Assembly: GCA_002689565.1 (NCBI GenBank)
Contig: NZGQ01000093.1
Location: 1-17,586, forward strand
Direction of reading: 5' to 3'
Origin: Methanobacteriota archaeon
Lineage (GTDB): Archaea > Thermoplasmatota > Poseidoniia > Poseidoniales > Poseidoniaceae
DNA length: 17,586 bases
Part shown: positions 1 to 4,668 of the stretch, piece by piece
Numbering within the stretch: the stretch's first letter is position 1
Layout: the number at the start of each line of letters is the position of its first letter
Translations under genes and position numbers: made by a program
The notes under the pieces: generated by a model
The model's database searches: none
The model's input: only the letters and a program-made list of their open reading frames with translations
Told to the model about the DNA's origin: nothing

Positions 1-1
1 C

Positions 2-208
2 AGACTGACCGAGCGCGAATTGTCACCACTAAAATATTGGAAAATGTCACCGAACGACAAAAAAGCCATTGCCCAATATGACGAATACACAATTGCAAAA
101 GAGACTGTATTTAATACCTGCGGAAAATGGCACTCTGTAAATTATGACGATAAAAAAGCGGGACGGCTCGAATTTATATCTCGCCTCAATAATTACCTAG
201 CTAAATGA
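2..208 (+). CDS. C-terminal end of a hypothetical phage protein (5' partial)
   Basis: The frame is open from the first bases of the window, so this is most likely the 3' end of a gene that starts upstream. A TTG at 20 could be a start, but no ribosome binding site is visible before it. The 68 visible residues are rich in Lys, Tyr and Asp and contain no motif I recognise. The TGA stop lies inside the left arm of a perfect 11-bp hairpin and is followed by a rho-independent terminator, which marks this as the last gene of an upstream rightward unit. No function can be assigned. Confidence 0.6.
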   Translation, partial: RLTERELSPLKYWKMSPNDKKAIAQYDEYTIAKETVFNTCGKWHSVNYDDKKAGRLEFISRLNNYLAK

Positions 209-225
209 GAACCATTCTCATTTAG
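201..225 (+). repeat. Perfect 11-bp inverted repeat over a stop codon
   Basis: CTAAATGAGAA (201-211) and TTCTCATTTAG (215-225) are exact reverse complements separated by CCA. The hairpin includes the TGA stop of the upstream gene. There is no U-tract after it, so it is not a classic terminator on its own. It could protect the mRNA 3' end, act together with the terminator at 244-276, or bind a protein as DNA. Confidence 0.8.
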
Positions 226-243
226 CCTGGCCTGGTCTAGACC

Positions 244-276
244 CAAAAAATGTTCCACGTGGAGCATTTTTTTTTG
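244..276 (+). terminator. Rho-independent terminator, possibly bidirectional
   Basis: AAAAAATGTTCC and GGAGCATTTTTT pair around ACGT (one G-T wobble) and are followed by a run of nine T. The A-run on the left means the element could also stop leftward transcripts, which matters because leftward promoters lie at 492-614. Confidence 0.8.
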
Positions 277-321
277 CCTCAAGAAAAATTATTTGGCGAG
301 CAGGTCTTGACAAAAATTTTT

Positions 322-335
322 GGCGCGGGGGCGCC
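322..335. repeat. GGCGC-N4-GCGCC palindrome, copy 1
   Basis: GGCGC, four G, GCGCC, then AGTAGTACG. It lies just downstream of a TTGACA box (307-312) that has no good -10 at normal spacing. The same arrangement recurs at 436-449, suggesting an operator rather than chance. Confidence 0.55.
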
Positions 336-435
336 AGTAGTACGTCAACGATTATTTTGTATGGGCCTCAAAAACGTGTGACCGAATTGCCACCAAATGG
401 TCAAGTCTTTTTTTCAGCAAAGAGGTTGACAAATC

Positions 436-449
436 GGCGCGCTCGCGCC
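436..449. repeat. GGCGC-N4-GCGCC palindrome, copy 2
   Basis: GGCGC-GCTC-GCGCC follows TTGACA (426-431) by four bases and is itself followed by AGTAGTAGTACG. The palindrome fills the spacer of the would-be promoter, which is where a repressor site would be expected. Confidence 0.55.
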
Positions 450-491
450 AGTAGTAGTACGACGACGATTTGCGTCGGATGCTCCGCGCCG

Positions 492-520
492 ATTTTACAG
501 TACGCGAGCGAATTTGTCAA
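492..520 (-). promoter_or_regulatory. Leftward sigma70 promoter
   Basis: On the minus strand: TTGACA (520-515), 17-nt spacer, TAAAAT (497-492). The -10 lies inside a 19-bp element repeated at 578-596. Transcripts would run left towards the terminator at 244-276; no gene is seen on that strand. Confidence 0.6.
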
Positions 521-577
521 GTCTTTTTTGTGACCGGGCACCAATTAAATGCCGTTTGGTCAAGTCTTGCTCAAAAT

Positions 578-596
578 CGCGCCGATTATACAGTAC
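578..596. repeat. 19-bp direct repeat, copy 2 (copy 1 at 485-503)
   Basis: CGCGCCGATTATACAGTAC here and the same with one T for A at 485-503. Each copy carries the -10 box of a leftward promoter followed on that strand by CGGCGCG, so promoter and flanking element were duplicated together. Confidence 0.65.
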
Positions 597-614
597 TCCA
601 GCTTGCGCTGTCAA
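585..614 (-). promoter_or_regulatory. Leftward sigma70 promoter
   Basis: On the minus strand: TTGACA (614-609), 18-nt spacer, TATAAT (590-585), both consensus. No leftward gene follows; it would produce a non-coding or antisense RNA. Confidence 0.65.
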
Positions 615-636
615 GTACTTTTTGCGAGTTGCTGCA

Positions 637-650
637 AATTTACGAAAATT
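637..650. repeat. 14-bp direct repeat, copy 1 (copy 2 at 688-701)
   Basis: AATTTACGAAAATT occurs exactly twice, 51 bp apart. The second copy overlaps the -10 box of the rightward promoter at 661-690. Confidence 0.6.
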
Positions 651-660
651 AAGTCTAGTC

Positions 661-690
661 TTGACAAACCTGGGGCGGGTGCGTTATAAT
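661..690 (+). promoter_or_regulatory. Rightward sigma70 promoter
   Basis: TTGACA (661-666), 18-nt GC-rich spacer, TATAAT (685-690). It lies 183 bp before the first gene and probably makes a long leader. Confidence 0.65.
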
Positions 691-798
691 TTACGAAAAT
701 TTTGGAAGATTTGGGAAAATAATTCTTGACACGCCGAGGTCGTGTCCGGCCCCCCGGAATTAAGTTGCGTTTATTTTCGACAATTGCTTAAAAAACAT

Positions 799-827
799 TT
801 GACAAGGTACTTAACTCCACGTATAAT
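799..827 (+). promoter_or_regulatory. Rightward sigma70 promoter for the gene at 873
   Basis: TTGACA (799-804), 17-nt spacer with TTAA and a terminal CG, TATAAT (822-827). It matches the promoter family found throughout the window. Confidence 0.85.
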
Positions 828-872
828 ACACGCATAAATTAAAAAAACAACCAAACATTTGAGGAATTTGAC

Positions 873-1145
873 ATGGCATACTGGATGAACGGCGTACTGC
901 ACGACCCTAAAGGCGAACTAACTAAGGCTCCTGAGCTACCTGATGTTGTAGCATTTAACATCGCTGATGGCTCTTTCGAGTTCTTCACTGAAGCACAGTT
1001 TGAGGCTCAGATTGAGCTGTGGAGAGAAGAGCTGTACGAAAATGGCCACACTGAGGACGACTGGGAGTTAGATGACGAGGAAGTTATCGATATGGTAAAT
1101 GGTGACGAATTCTTTTGGGAATGGTTGCCAAAAGAGGTGAAATAG
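873..1145 (+). CDS. Small, highly acidic hypothetical protein
   Basis: A 90-residue protein starting at an ATG placed six bases after GAGGAA and behind its own strong promoter. I count about 25 Asp/Glu against about five Lys/Arg, with the acidic residues concentrated in the C-terminal half (DDWELDDEEV) and several Trp (WREEL, FFWEWL). No cysteine cluster, signal peptide or membrane segment is seen. Strong negative charge, small size and early-type position are shared with phage DNA-mimic inhibitors such as Ocr, but charge alone proves nothing and no family is recognised. It ends AAA-TAG-TTC-TTGACA, directly joining the next promoter. Confidence 0.85.
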   Translation: MAYWMNGVLHDPKGELTKAPELPDVVAFNIADGSFEFFTEAQFEAQIELWREELYENGHTEDDWELDDEEVIDMVNGDEFFWEWLPKEVK

Positions 1146-1148
1146 TTC

Positions 1149-1177
1149 TTGACAGAACACCCACAACCGCGTATAAT
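1149..1177 (+). promoter_or_regulatory. Sigma70 promoter for the gene at 1224
   Basis: TTGACA (1149-1154), 17-nt spacer ending CG, TATAAT (1172-1177). It begins three bases after the preceding stop codon. Confidence 0.85.
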
Positions 1178-1223
1178 ACTTGTATTAAATCGACATTAAC
1201 CAAATTTTTCGGGAGAAAAAAAT

Positions 1224-1553
1224 ATGACTGAAGTAAAAAGAACCCCTAACTACACTGACGAAATGGTCAACGCTATGGTAGCAGACTATCAAGATAACCC
1301 AACCAAAGACACAGTTGCAAAACTTGCTTCTGAGTTCAACAAAAGCACTCGCTCTATTGTTGCTAAGCTAGTACGCGAAGGCGTTTATGTTGCAGCTCCA
1401 CGAGTAACTAAAACTGGTACTCCAGTAGTACGCAAAGCAGAGATTGTAGCTGAGATTCAGACTGAGCTTGGTGCTCAGGCAGGTTTCCCTACTCTTGAGA
1501 AGGCTTCTAAAGCTGATCTGCAGAACCTACTTGCTCTTATTCAGGCACGATAA
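1224..1553 (+). CDS. Helix-turn-helix DNA-binding protein, phage paralogue family
   Basis: 109 residues, start chosen at ATG after GGGAGA. Residues about 10-56 form a helix-turn-helix-like core: YTDEMV, then TVAKLASEFNKSTRSIVAKL and EGVYV. The same core (A..L.KST.SI..KL.REGVY) is found in the protein at 3060-3380, and a more diverged form at 14251-14694 and 17188-17586. The C-terminal half (residues 65-109) has a second helical part, LEKASKADLQNLLALI, comparable with LEKAPKSTLKALEAAT in the 3060 protein. A role in transcription or DNA binding is inferred from the fold-like pattern; the target is unknown. It overlaps the next small gene by one base (TAATG). Confidence 0.8.
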   Translation: MTEVKRTPNYTDEMVNAMVADYQDNPTKDTVAKLASEFNKSTRSIVAKLVREGVYVAAPRVTKTGTPVVRKAEIVAEIQTELGAQAGFPTLEKASKADLQNLLALIQAR

Positions 1554-1642
1554 TGACAGTAGCTGAGCGATACAGTGGACTAGCGTGGTTTGTAGCCACG
1601 CTATTCTCCTTTCCTTTATTTATTATGCTATTAGGAGGCTAA
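1553..1642 (+). CDS. 29-residue predicted one-helix membrane peptide
   Basis: The ATG shares its first A with the TAA stop of the upstream gene (TAATG), so translation is probably coupled. After a polar start (MTVAERYSG) residues 10-29 are almost entirely hydrophobic (LAWFVATLFSFPLFIMLLGG), enough for one membrane helix. Its last codons, TTA GGA GGC TAA, provide the AGGAGG ribosome binding site for the next gene. An 8-bp hairpin (1581-1603) lies inside it. Function unknown; small size alone leaves some doubt that it is made. Confidence 0.6.
   Translation: MTVAERYSGLAWFVATLFSFPLFIMLLGG
1581..1603 (+). repeat. 8-bp perfect hairpin
   Basis: TAGCGTGG (1581-1588) and CCACGCTA (1596-1603) pair around TTTGTAG. 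The sequence afterwards is pyrimidine rich but not a clean U-tract, so it is a weak attenuator at best. Confidence 0.5.
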
Positions 1643-1643
1643 G

Positions 1644-1949
1644 ATGCCTAAGTACGAAATCGAATATAGAGTAGTAGAAATACATACCTACGAAGTAGAT
1701 GCTCCTACTGAGGACGATGCTATTGATGCTTGTTGGGATCTAAGCCCTATTGATATAGCTATTGTAGGTGCTGAGGTAGTAGATATACAGACGATCTCAC
1801 CTGTGCAAGAGGCACAGGAGCTGTTAGCAGAGATCAAGGAAGATGTGCAACAGTTGAAAACCGAACTAACTGACAAGGATTATTATGACCTGCGAGGAGA
1901 AAATGCAGACTGGTTAAGTGGTAAAGCGACCATAGGTACAGAAAAATAA
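1644..1949 (+). CDS. Hypothetical protein with an N-terminal beta-type domain and helical tail
   Basis: 101 residues, ATG preceded by a perfect AGGAGG. The N-terminus (YEIEYRVVEIHTYEV, then APTEDDAID) resembles the small phage beta-alpha domains in which a strand pair is followed by an acidic EDEAI helix start. Residues 52-75 (VQEAQELLAEIKEDVQQLKT) are likely a helix or short coiled coil. No catalytic motif is seen. It ends AAA-TAA-TTC-TTGACG, joining the promoter of the non-coding RNA. Confidence 0.8.
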   Translation: MPKYEIEYRVVEIHTYEVDAPTEDDAIDACWDLSPIDIAIVGAEVVDIQTISPVQEAQELLAEIKEDVQQLKTELTDKDYYDLRGENADWLSGKATIGTEK

Positions 1950-1952
1950 TTC

Positions 1953-1981
1953 TTGACGATTTGGTTAAATGTTAGTATAAT
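1953..1981 (+). promoter_or_regulatory. Sigma70 promoter of the structured non-coding RNA
   Basis: TTGACG (1953-1958), 17-nt spacer with TTAA and terminal AG, TATAAT (1976-1981). Expected start of transcription near 1988. Confidence 0.85.
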
Positions 1982-1987
1982 ATTGTT

Positions 1988-2372
1988 TTAAAGGCACTAA
2001 GATCAGCTTGGTACTCTCTGCAGCGAGAACGCCTCCACTGGTGTCTTTTCAAAAGTGAGGAAAGCAATGCCCTCACTAGTAAGTCCAGTACCAATGCTTG
2101 AGTGATCTGATTAACCTTTGGTGTTCTTTGATCTCGCGGAGCTACTGGCACTGCCTACCTAACAAGTGCAGTATAAAGTGTATGGTGTTAGGGGTCTGAT
2201 AGTACCGATTCTATTTGGGTTTGTCTTAGGTAGGTATTTTGTTTATCCCATTCCCCGTAAAAAGCAAAACTGAGGTGCAGATATGTAGATCTGTGGATTG
2301 TATAGCGAGGCGGTCTATCTTTCACCCTAATTCCCTAGTAAGAATACTAAGCCACCTTCGGGTGGTTTTTTT
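1988..2372 (+). ncRNA. Structured non-coding RNA of about 385 nt, family not recognised
   Basis: This stretch has its own promoter and a strong terminator, and no open frame with a convincing ribosome binding site crosses it. Its 5' domain (2000-2108) is closed by AGATCA/TGATCT (2000-2005, 2103-2108) and an exact 8-bp stem TTGGTACT/AGTACCAA (2008-2015, 2087-2094). Inside are hairpins TCTC/GAGA (2015-2028), ACGCC/GGTGT (2029-2044) and AGTGAGG/CCTCACT (2054-2077), a multi-helix junction. A second domain has the 9-bp stem CCTACCTAA/TTAGGTAGG (2154-2162, 2226-2234). Its left arm sits in the loop of GCACT/AGTGC (2148-2152, 2165-2169), which makes a possible pseudoknot. Competing pairs exist, for example GCGAGA/TCTCGC (2023-2028, 2132-2137). 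A 3' part holds CAGAT/ATCTG and TAGTA/TACTA hairpins. I could not match it to RNase P, tmRNA, 6S, group I introns, or the large phage RNAs GOLLD or ROOL as I remember them. Confidence 0.7.
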
Positions 2373-2373
2373 A
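2349..2373 (+). terminator. Rho-independent terminator of the non-coding RNA
   Basis: AAGCCACC-TTCG-GGTGGTTT with a UUCG tetraloop and a T-tract. A textbook intrinsic terminator. Confidence 0.92.
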
Positions 2374-2392
2374 TACCTCCATAAAATTTTTC

Positions 2393-2421
2393 TTGACATT
2401 TTTCTCAAGTACGAGTATAAT
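2393..2421 (+). promoter_or_regulatory. Sigma70 promoter of the 2447-3380 operon
   Basis: TTGACA (2393-2398), 17-nt spacer with TCAA and terminal AG, TATAAT (2416-2421), 20 bp after the preceding terminator. Confidence 0.88.
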
Positions 2422-2446
2422 ATCTATATTAAATGGGAGAATAACT

Positions 2447-2620
2447 ATGAAATATGAACTAAGTCAAGATCACAACACGGGTAACTGGTGGATTTGGCAC
2501 GTTGAGGACTGCGGCTATCGCAGTATAGTACAAACTCTAAGTGCGGATCTAACAATTCGAGAAGCTAATGCATATATGGAAGCATATATAGCTAATGAAA
2601 GCAATGGAGAAAGTAAATGA
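2447..2620 (+). CDS. Hypothetical 57-residue protein
   Basis: The ATG at 2447 was chosen because it follows GGGAGA by six bases and lies downstream of the promoter; an in-frame upstream TTG falls in the -35 box and cannot be used. The protein has an aromatic N-terminal part (NWWIWHVEDCGYRSIVQTL) and a helical C-terminus (TIREANAYMEAYIANE). Its stop overlaps the next start (ATGA). First gene of a four-gene operon with overlapping stops and starts. Function not recognised. Confidence 0.75.
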   Translation: MKYELSQDHNTGNWWIWHVEDCGYRSIVQTLSADLTIREANAYMEAYIANESNGESK

Positions 2621-2937
2621 GTAATATTTTAGAGTTTCCAAGTAACACAGTAGCGGCGGATGCCTTACGAAATAGTTTAGTACGTCAAATTGACGATTTA
2701 GATGATATCTATGATGTATTAGACGCATTACACTTAAAAATGCATGAGCTAGAGAAGCAATGTAGTGAGATGGAGTTATCCTATGACCAAGACCTGAGCA
2801 GGTATGCGGATAAGGTAGGCACTGAAAATGTAGAAGTACAGTTTCTAGGCTATACAAGTAGGCATATTGTGTCGATTGACGCAGATGGTGAGAACTTTAC
2901 ACTGACTATTCAAGAGGATATGTTTAATGAAGATTAA
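2617..2937 (+). CDS. Hypothetical protein with a predicted coiled coil
   Basis: 106 residues, start coupled by ATGA to the gene before, with GGAG eight bases upstream. Residues about 22-62 are strongly helical and charged (QIDDLDDIYDVLDALHLKM, then HELEKQCSEMELSY) and could form a coiled coil. The C-terminus (HIVSIDADGENFTLTIQED) looks like beta strands. No catalytic motif or membrane segment. The last 11 bases overlap the next small gene. Confidence 0.78.
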   Translation: MSNILEFPSNTVAADALRNSLVRQIDDLDDIYDVLDALHLKMHELEKQCSEMELSYDQDLSRYADKVGTENVEVQFLGYTSRHIVSIDADGENFTLTIQEDMFNED

Positions 2938-3073
2938 AGAAGATATGAGAGAAAAATGGGAAACTGGTTGGACAATATTTGATATTGCGGAACACTACCA
3001 TACACCCGTAGAGAATGTAATGAGAATATTAGGCTTACCAGTGGAGAACCCGTTTAGCTATGAACTACACTAA
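2927..3073 (+). CDS. 48-residue helix-turn-helix-like protein
   Basis: ATG inside the end of the previous gene, with AGAGGA upstream at usable distance, and overlapping the following gene by 14 bases. The chain KWETGWTIFDIAEHYHTPVE followed by NVMRILGL has the spacing of a compact helix-turn-helix (G-x-x-x-x-D-I-A, turn, V-x-x-I-L). It could be a small DNA-binding accessory to the paralogous protein that follows. Its position inside a tight overlap chain supports it being real. Function beyond possible DNA binding is unknown. Confidence 0.65.
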   Translation: MKIKEDMREKWETGWTIFDIAEHYHTPVENVMRILGLPVENPFSYELH

Positions 3074-3380
3074 GGAACAAACCGAGTATATTACTGTAAG
3101 ATATAAAGATAGACCACAAATGGAAACAGTAGAGCATCTAGCAAATGAGCTAGGCAAGAGTACTAAATCAATAATTGGTAAACTCAGTAGGGAGGGAGTA
3201 TATGAAAGAACAGTCTACACTAGCAAAAGTGGGGAGCTACCTGTCACAAAGAATGAGATATGTCATAGCATTGCTGAGAATCTGGGACTTGAAATTGAGC
3301 ATCTGGCGGGTCTCGAGAAAGCTCCAAAAAGCACGCTTAAAGCTCTGGAAGCAGCAACGGGTGCACAGCGAGCCGTTTGA
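3060..3380 (+). CDS. Helix-turn-helix DNA-binding protein, paralogue of 1224-1553
   Basis: 106 residues, ATG with GGAGAA about ten bases upstream. It shares with the 1224 protein an N-terminal core (TVEHLANELGKSTKSIIGKL, REGVY), a linker (TSKSGELPVTKNEI against TKTGTPVVRKAEI) and a C-terminal helix pair (LEKAPKSTLKAL). The two therefore arose by duplication, with a structured RNA and three genes now between them. Likely a DNA-binding regulator, inferred. Its TGA stop is embedded in a TTGACA box. Last gene of the operon, before the terminator at 3442. Confidence 0.8.
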   Translation: MNYTKEQTEYITVRYKDRPQMETVEHLANELGKSTKSIIGKLSREGVYERTVYTSKSGELPVTKNEICHSIAENLGLEIEHLAGLEKAPKSTLKALEAATGAQRAV

Positions 3381-3441
3381 CAAAAGTAAAATAAAGTATA
3401 ATTCTAAAGATAACACTTGACCCCGCAACGGGTGCTCAACT

Positions 3442-3467
3442 AGCCTCCTCCCCTGGAGGCTTTTTTA
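3442..3467 (+). terminator. Rho-independent terminator
   Basis: GCCTCC (3443-3448), loop TCCCCT, GGAGGC (3455-3460), then six T. Ends the rightward operon 2447-3380. Confidence 0.92.
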
Positions 3468-3975
3468 TACCTGTAATAATTCTAGAAAACAGAACGCAGG
3501 AAAGGACAATCTAGGACAAATTATGGAAAAGGAATACGGATTTAAATGATCGCGAAGCGGACAAAATTATGGTAAGTGTGGTAAATAAAAAACGAATTTT
3601 TAGCAGAATAATTACAGGTCATTGCGACCCTTTGCAGTGTATAGTAAATTATCATGGTCATTAGCAATTGATCATGTAATCGTTATGATTGATGTGCGTT
3701 TGAGTGGGGTTATTGCTAGTTTGAGACAACAACGTAATAATCTTATGGGTTTGGAGAGTGGAATCTCCTTTAATTCCGATTCCACTCCAATCGCATAAAT
3801 ATCACTATGTCCCTCACTAGCAGTTAGTTGTGAAGAATTGTAATTGATCTTAGTATCTATCAATTTAGGATATATTTTATCACACTTTTTGAAATCTGTA
3901 AAGGTCTAATTTTTGGGTAGGTGGGTTGACTTCCATGCTTTGAAAAAGTAGAAAAATGAAGCTGGCTTACAAAAT
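3468..3975. other. Non-coding gap between convergent operons
   Basis: About 500 bp with no gene I can support. It contains G-rich imperfect repeats GGACAAATTATGG (3514-3526) and GGACAAAATTATGG (3559-3572), a long hairpin at 3751-3790, and AT-rich DNA with repeated ATCATG words near 3650-3690. On the left a terminator ends rightward transcription; on the right the leftward operon ends at 3976 without an obvious terminator of its own, so the hairpin may mark its RNA end. Confidence 0.55.
3751..3790. repeat. 13-bp hairpin with a two-base bulge
   Basis: TTGG-(AG)-AGTGGAATC pairs with GATTCCACT-CCAA around a 12-base loop. There is no T-run on either side. It may stabilise or process the 3' end of the leftward transcript. 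Confidence 0.6.
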
Positions 3976-4191
3976 TTATTTTCGAAGAGGGGTAGGATCA
4001 ACGTATTCTTTACCATTCCAAACCTTGTTTCCCATCTCTACTATATAAAAGTTATCTTCTAAAAAAGTACCATGCTCAGCTTCATACTCAGATTTTGTAA
4101 GTATGGGTTGGCACCAGGCTGCTCTCTCATCACAGTTTTTCATCCACATCTGGTGTACGTAACCATTGTATCTCATTAGTATTTCACTCAT
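3976..4191 (-). CDS. Hypothetical 71-residue protein
   Basis: Last gene of the leftward operon, start coupled by ATGA to the gene at 4188-4451. The sequence has a Trp/Cys-rich stretch (HQMWMKNCDERAAWCQPIL) followed by FYIVEMGNKVWNGKEYVDP. Two cysteines are not enough for a zinc site. No family recognised; coding is supported by the chain of overlapping genes. Confidence 0.72.
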   Translation of the reverse strand: MSEILMRYNGYVHQMWMKNCDERAAWCQPILTKSEYEAEHGTFLEDNFYIVEMGNKVWNGKEYVDPTPLRK

Positions 4192-4451
4192 TTCACCACC
4201 CTCGCAAAGATTTCTTTAATTTGGTCTACGCCCCATTCAGCAACGTAGCTGTTCTCTACTTCAGACATAAGTTGTTTGTCGTCTACTTCCTTATAGCCAA
4301 GTATCTGCTCTCCTAGATAGTTTTGATGAAAATCATCAGGCTCTTCACACGTCACAGTATCTTGACACCACTCAGGTTCATGGTGGTCAGGCTGTGCAAC
4401 TAAGTATTTCATGTGATAAGTAGCTACGGTTTCAACGACAAAGTATTTCAC
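4188..4451 (-). CDS. Hypothetical 87-residue protein (GTG start)
   Basis: The start is GTG at 4451, sharing its bases with the upstream stop (TAGTG), so translation is coupled. The protein is acidic with two cysteines (EPEWCQDTVTCEEPDDF) and a helical C-terminus (VAEWGVDQIKEIFARVV). I recognise no domain. It belongs to the MazG-containing leftward operon transcribed from 5089-5117. Confidence 0.72.
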   Translation of the reverse strand: MKYFVVETVATYHMKYLVAQPDHHEPEWCQDTVTCEEPDDFHQNYLGEQILGYKEVDDKQLMSEVENSYVAEWGVDQIKEIFARVVK

Positions 4452-4657
4452 TATGAACGCTCCATCTGACTGAGTTTAGTAATAGCAGCGTAAAATTCTT
4501 CTTGTACATCAAAGACAAAGGTTTTTGCAAGCCAGTTGTCATCATGTCCACGTCCGTTTACTCTGAGCACAAAACCATTTTCAACAATCTCAAATTCGTG
4601 CTTTTCATCTACTGTATTAAACTCATCAAACATAGTTGATTCTACTACATCAGTCAT
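4451..4657 (-). CDS. Hypothetical 68-residue protein
   Basis: ATG after a strong AAAGGAGA site. Alternating strands (HEFEIVENGFVLRVNGRG, WLAKTFVFDV) suggest a small beta fold with a final helix (EEFYAAITKLSQ). It lies directly downstream of the MazG-like gene in the same transcript. No function recognised. Confidence 0.75.
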   Translation of the reverse strand: MTDVVESTMFDEFNTVDEKHEFEIVENGFVLRVNGRGHDDNWLAKTFVFDVQEEFYAAITKLSQMERS

Positions 4658-4668
4658 ATTTTTCTCCT

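Larger units (their letters stand above)
277..872. promoter_or_regulatory. Non-coding control region with bidirectional promoters and repeats
   Basis: About 600 bp without a credible gene. It holds two leftward promoters (492-520, 585-614), two rightward ones (661-690, 799-827) and further lone TTGACA or TTGACC boxes on both strands (for example 307-312, 426-431 and 726-731). Two GGCGC-N4-GCGCC palindromes lie at 322-335 and 436-449, each followed by AGTAGTA. A 19-bp direct repeat with one mismatch lies at 485-503 and 578-596, and an exact 14-bp repeat at 637-650 and 688-701. The layout fits an early control region, or an origin or terminus region; which one cannot be told from sequence alone. 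Confidence 0.6.

Noticed and set aside
470..729. Two overlapping rightward frames (60 and 71 codons) in the control region
   Set aside because: They have no ribosome binding site, run across leftward promoters and direct repeats, and their translations look like non-coding sequence.
2067..2105. 12-residue peptide (MPSLVSPVPMLE) with GAGGAAA upstream inside the RNA
   Set aside because: The GAGG and the start are in a strong hairpin and the peptide is very short. A leader peptide cannot be excluded, but the structure explains the bases better.
1988..2372. Identity of the RNA with RNase P, tmRNA or a group I intron
   Set aside because: A GAGGAAAG word recalls the RNase P core, but the other conserved parts are missing. 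There is no tRNA-like end and no interrupted gene around it.
2239..2457. 72-codon frame through the 3' part of the non-coding RNA
   Set aside because: No ribosome binding site; it crosses a terminator and a promoter and runs into the start of the real gene at 2447.
2549..2857. 102-codon leftward frame opposite 2617-2937
   Set aside because: Mirror of a real gene; no start signals and no overlap chain on that strand here.
3377..3402. TTGACA and TATAAT at the end of the 3060 gene
   Set aside because: The spacer is only 14 bases, too short for a normal sigma70 promoter, and a terminator follows within 40 bases. A very short RNA is possible but not supported.
3672..3863. 63-codon leftward frame in the convergent gap, with a weak TTACAG-16-TAAAAT promoter at 3874-3901
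   Set aside because: TTG start without a ribosome binding site, and the frame runs through a strong hairpin; composition is not protein-like.
3926..3954. Rightward TTGACT-17-TAGAAA
   Set aside because: Poor -10 box and it would only produce antisense RNA to the leftward operon.
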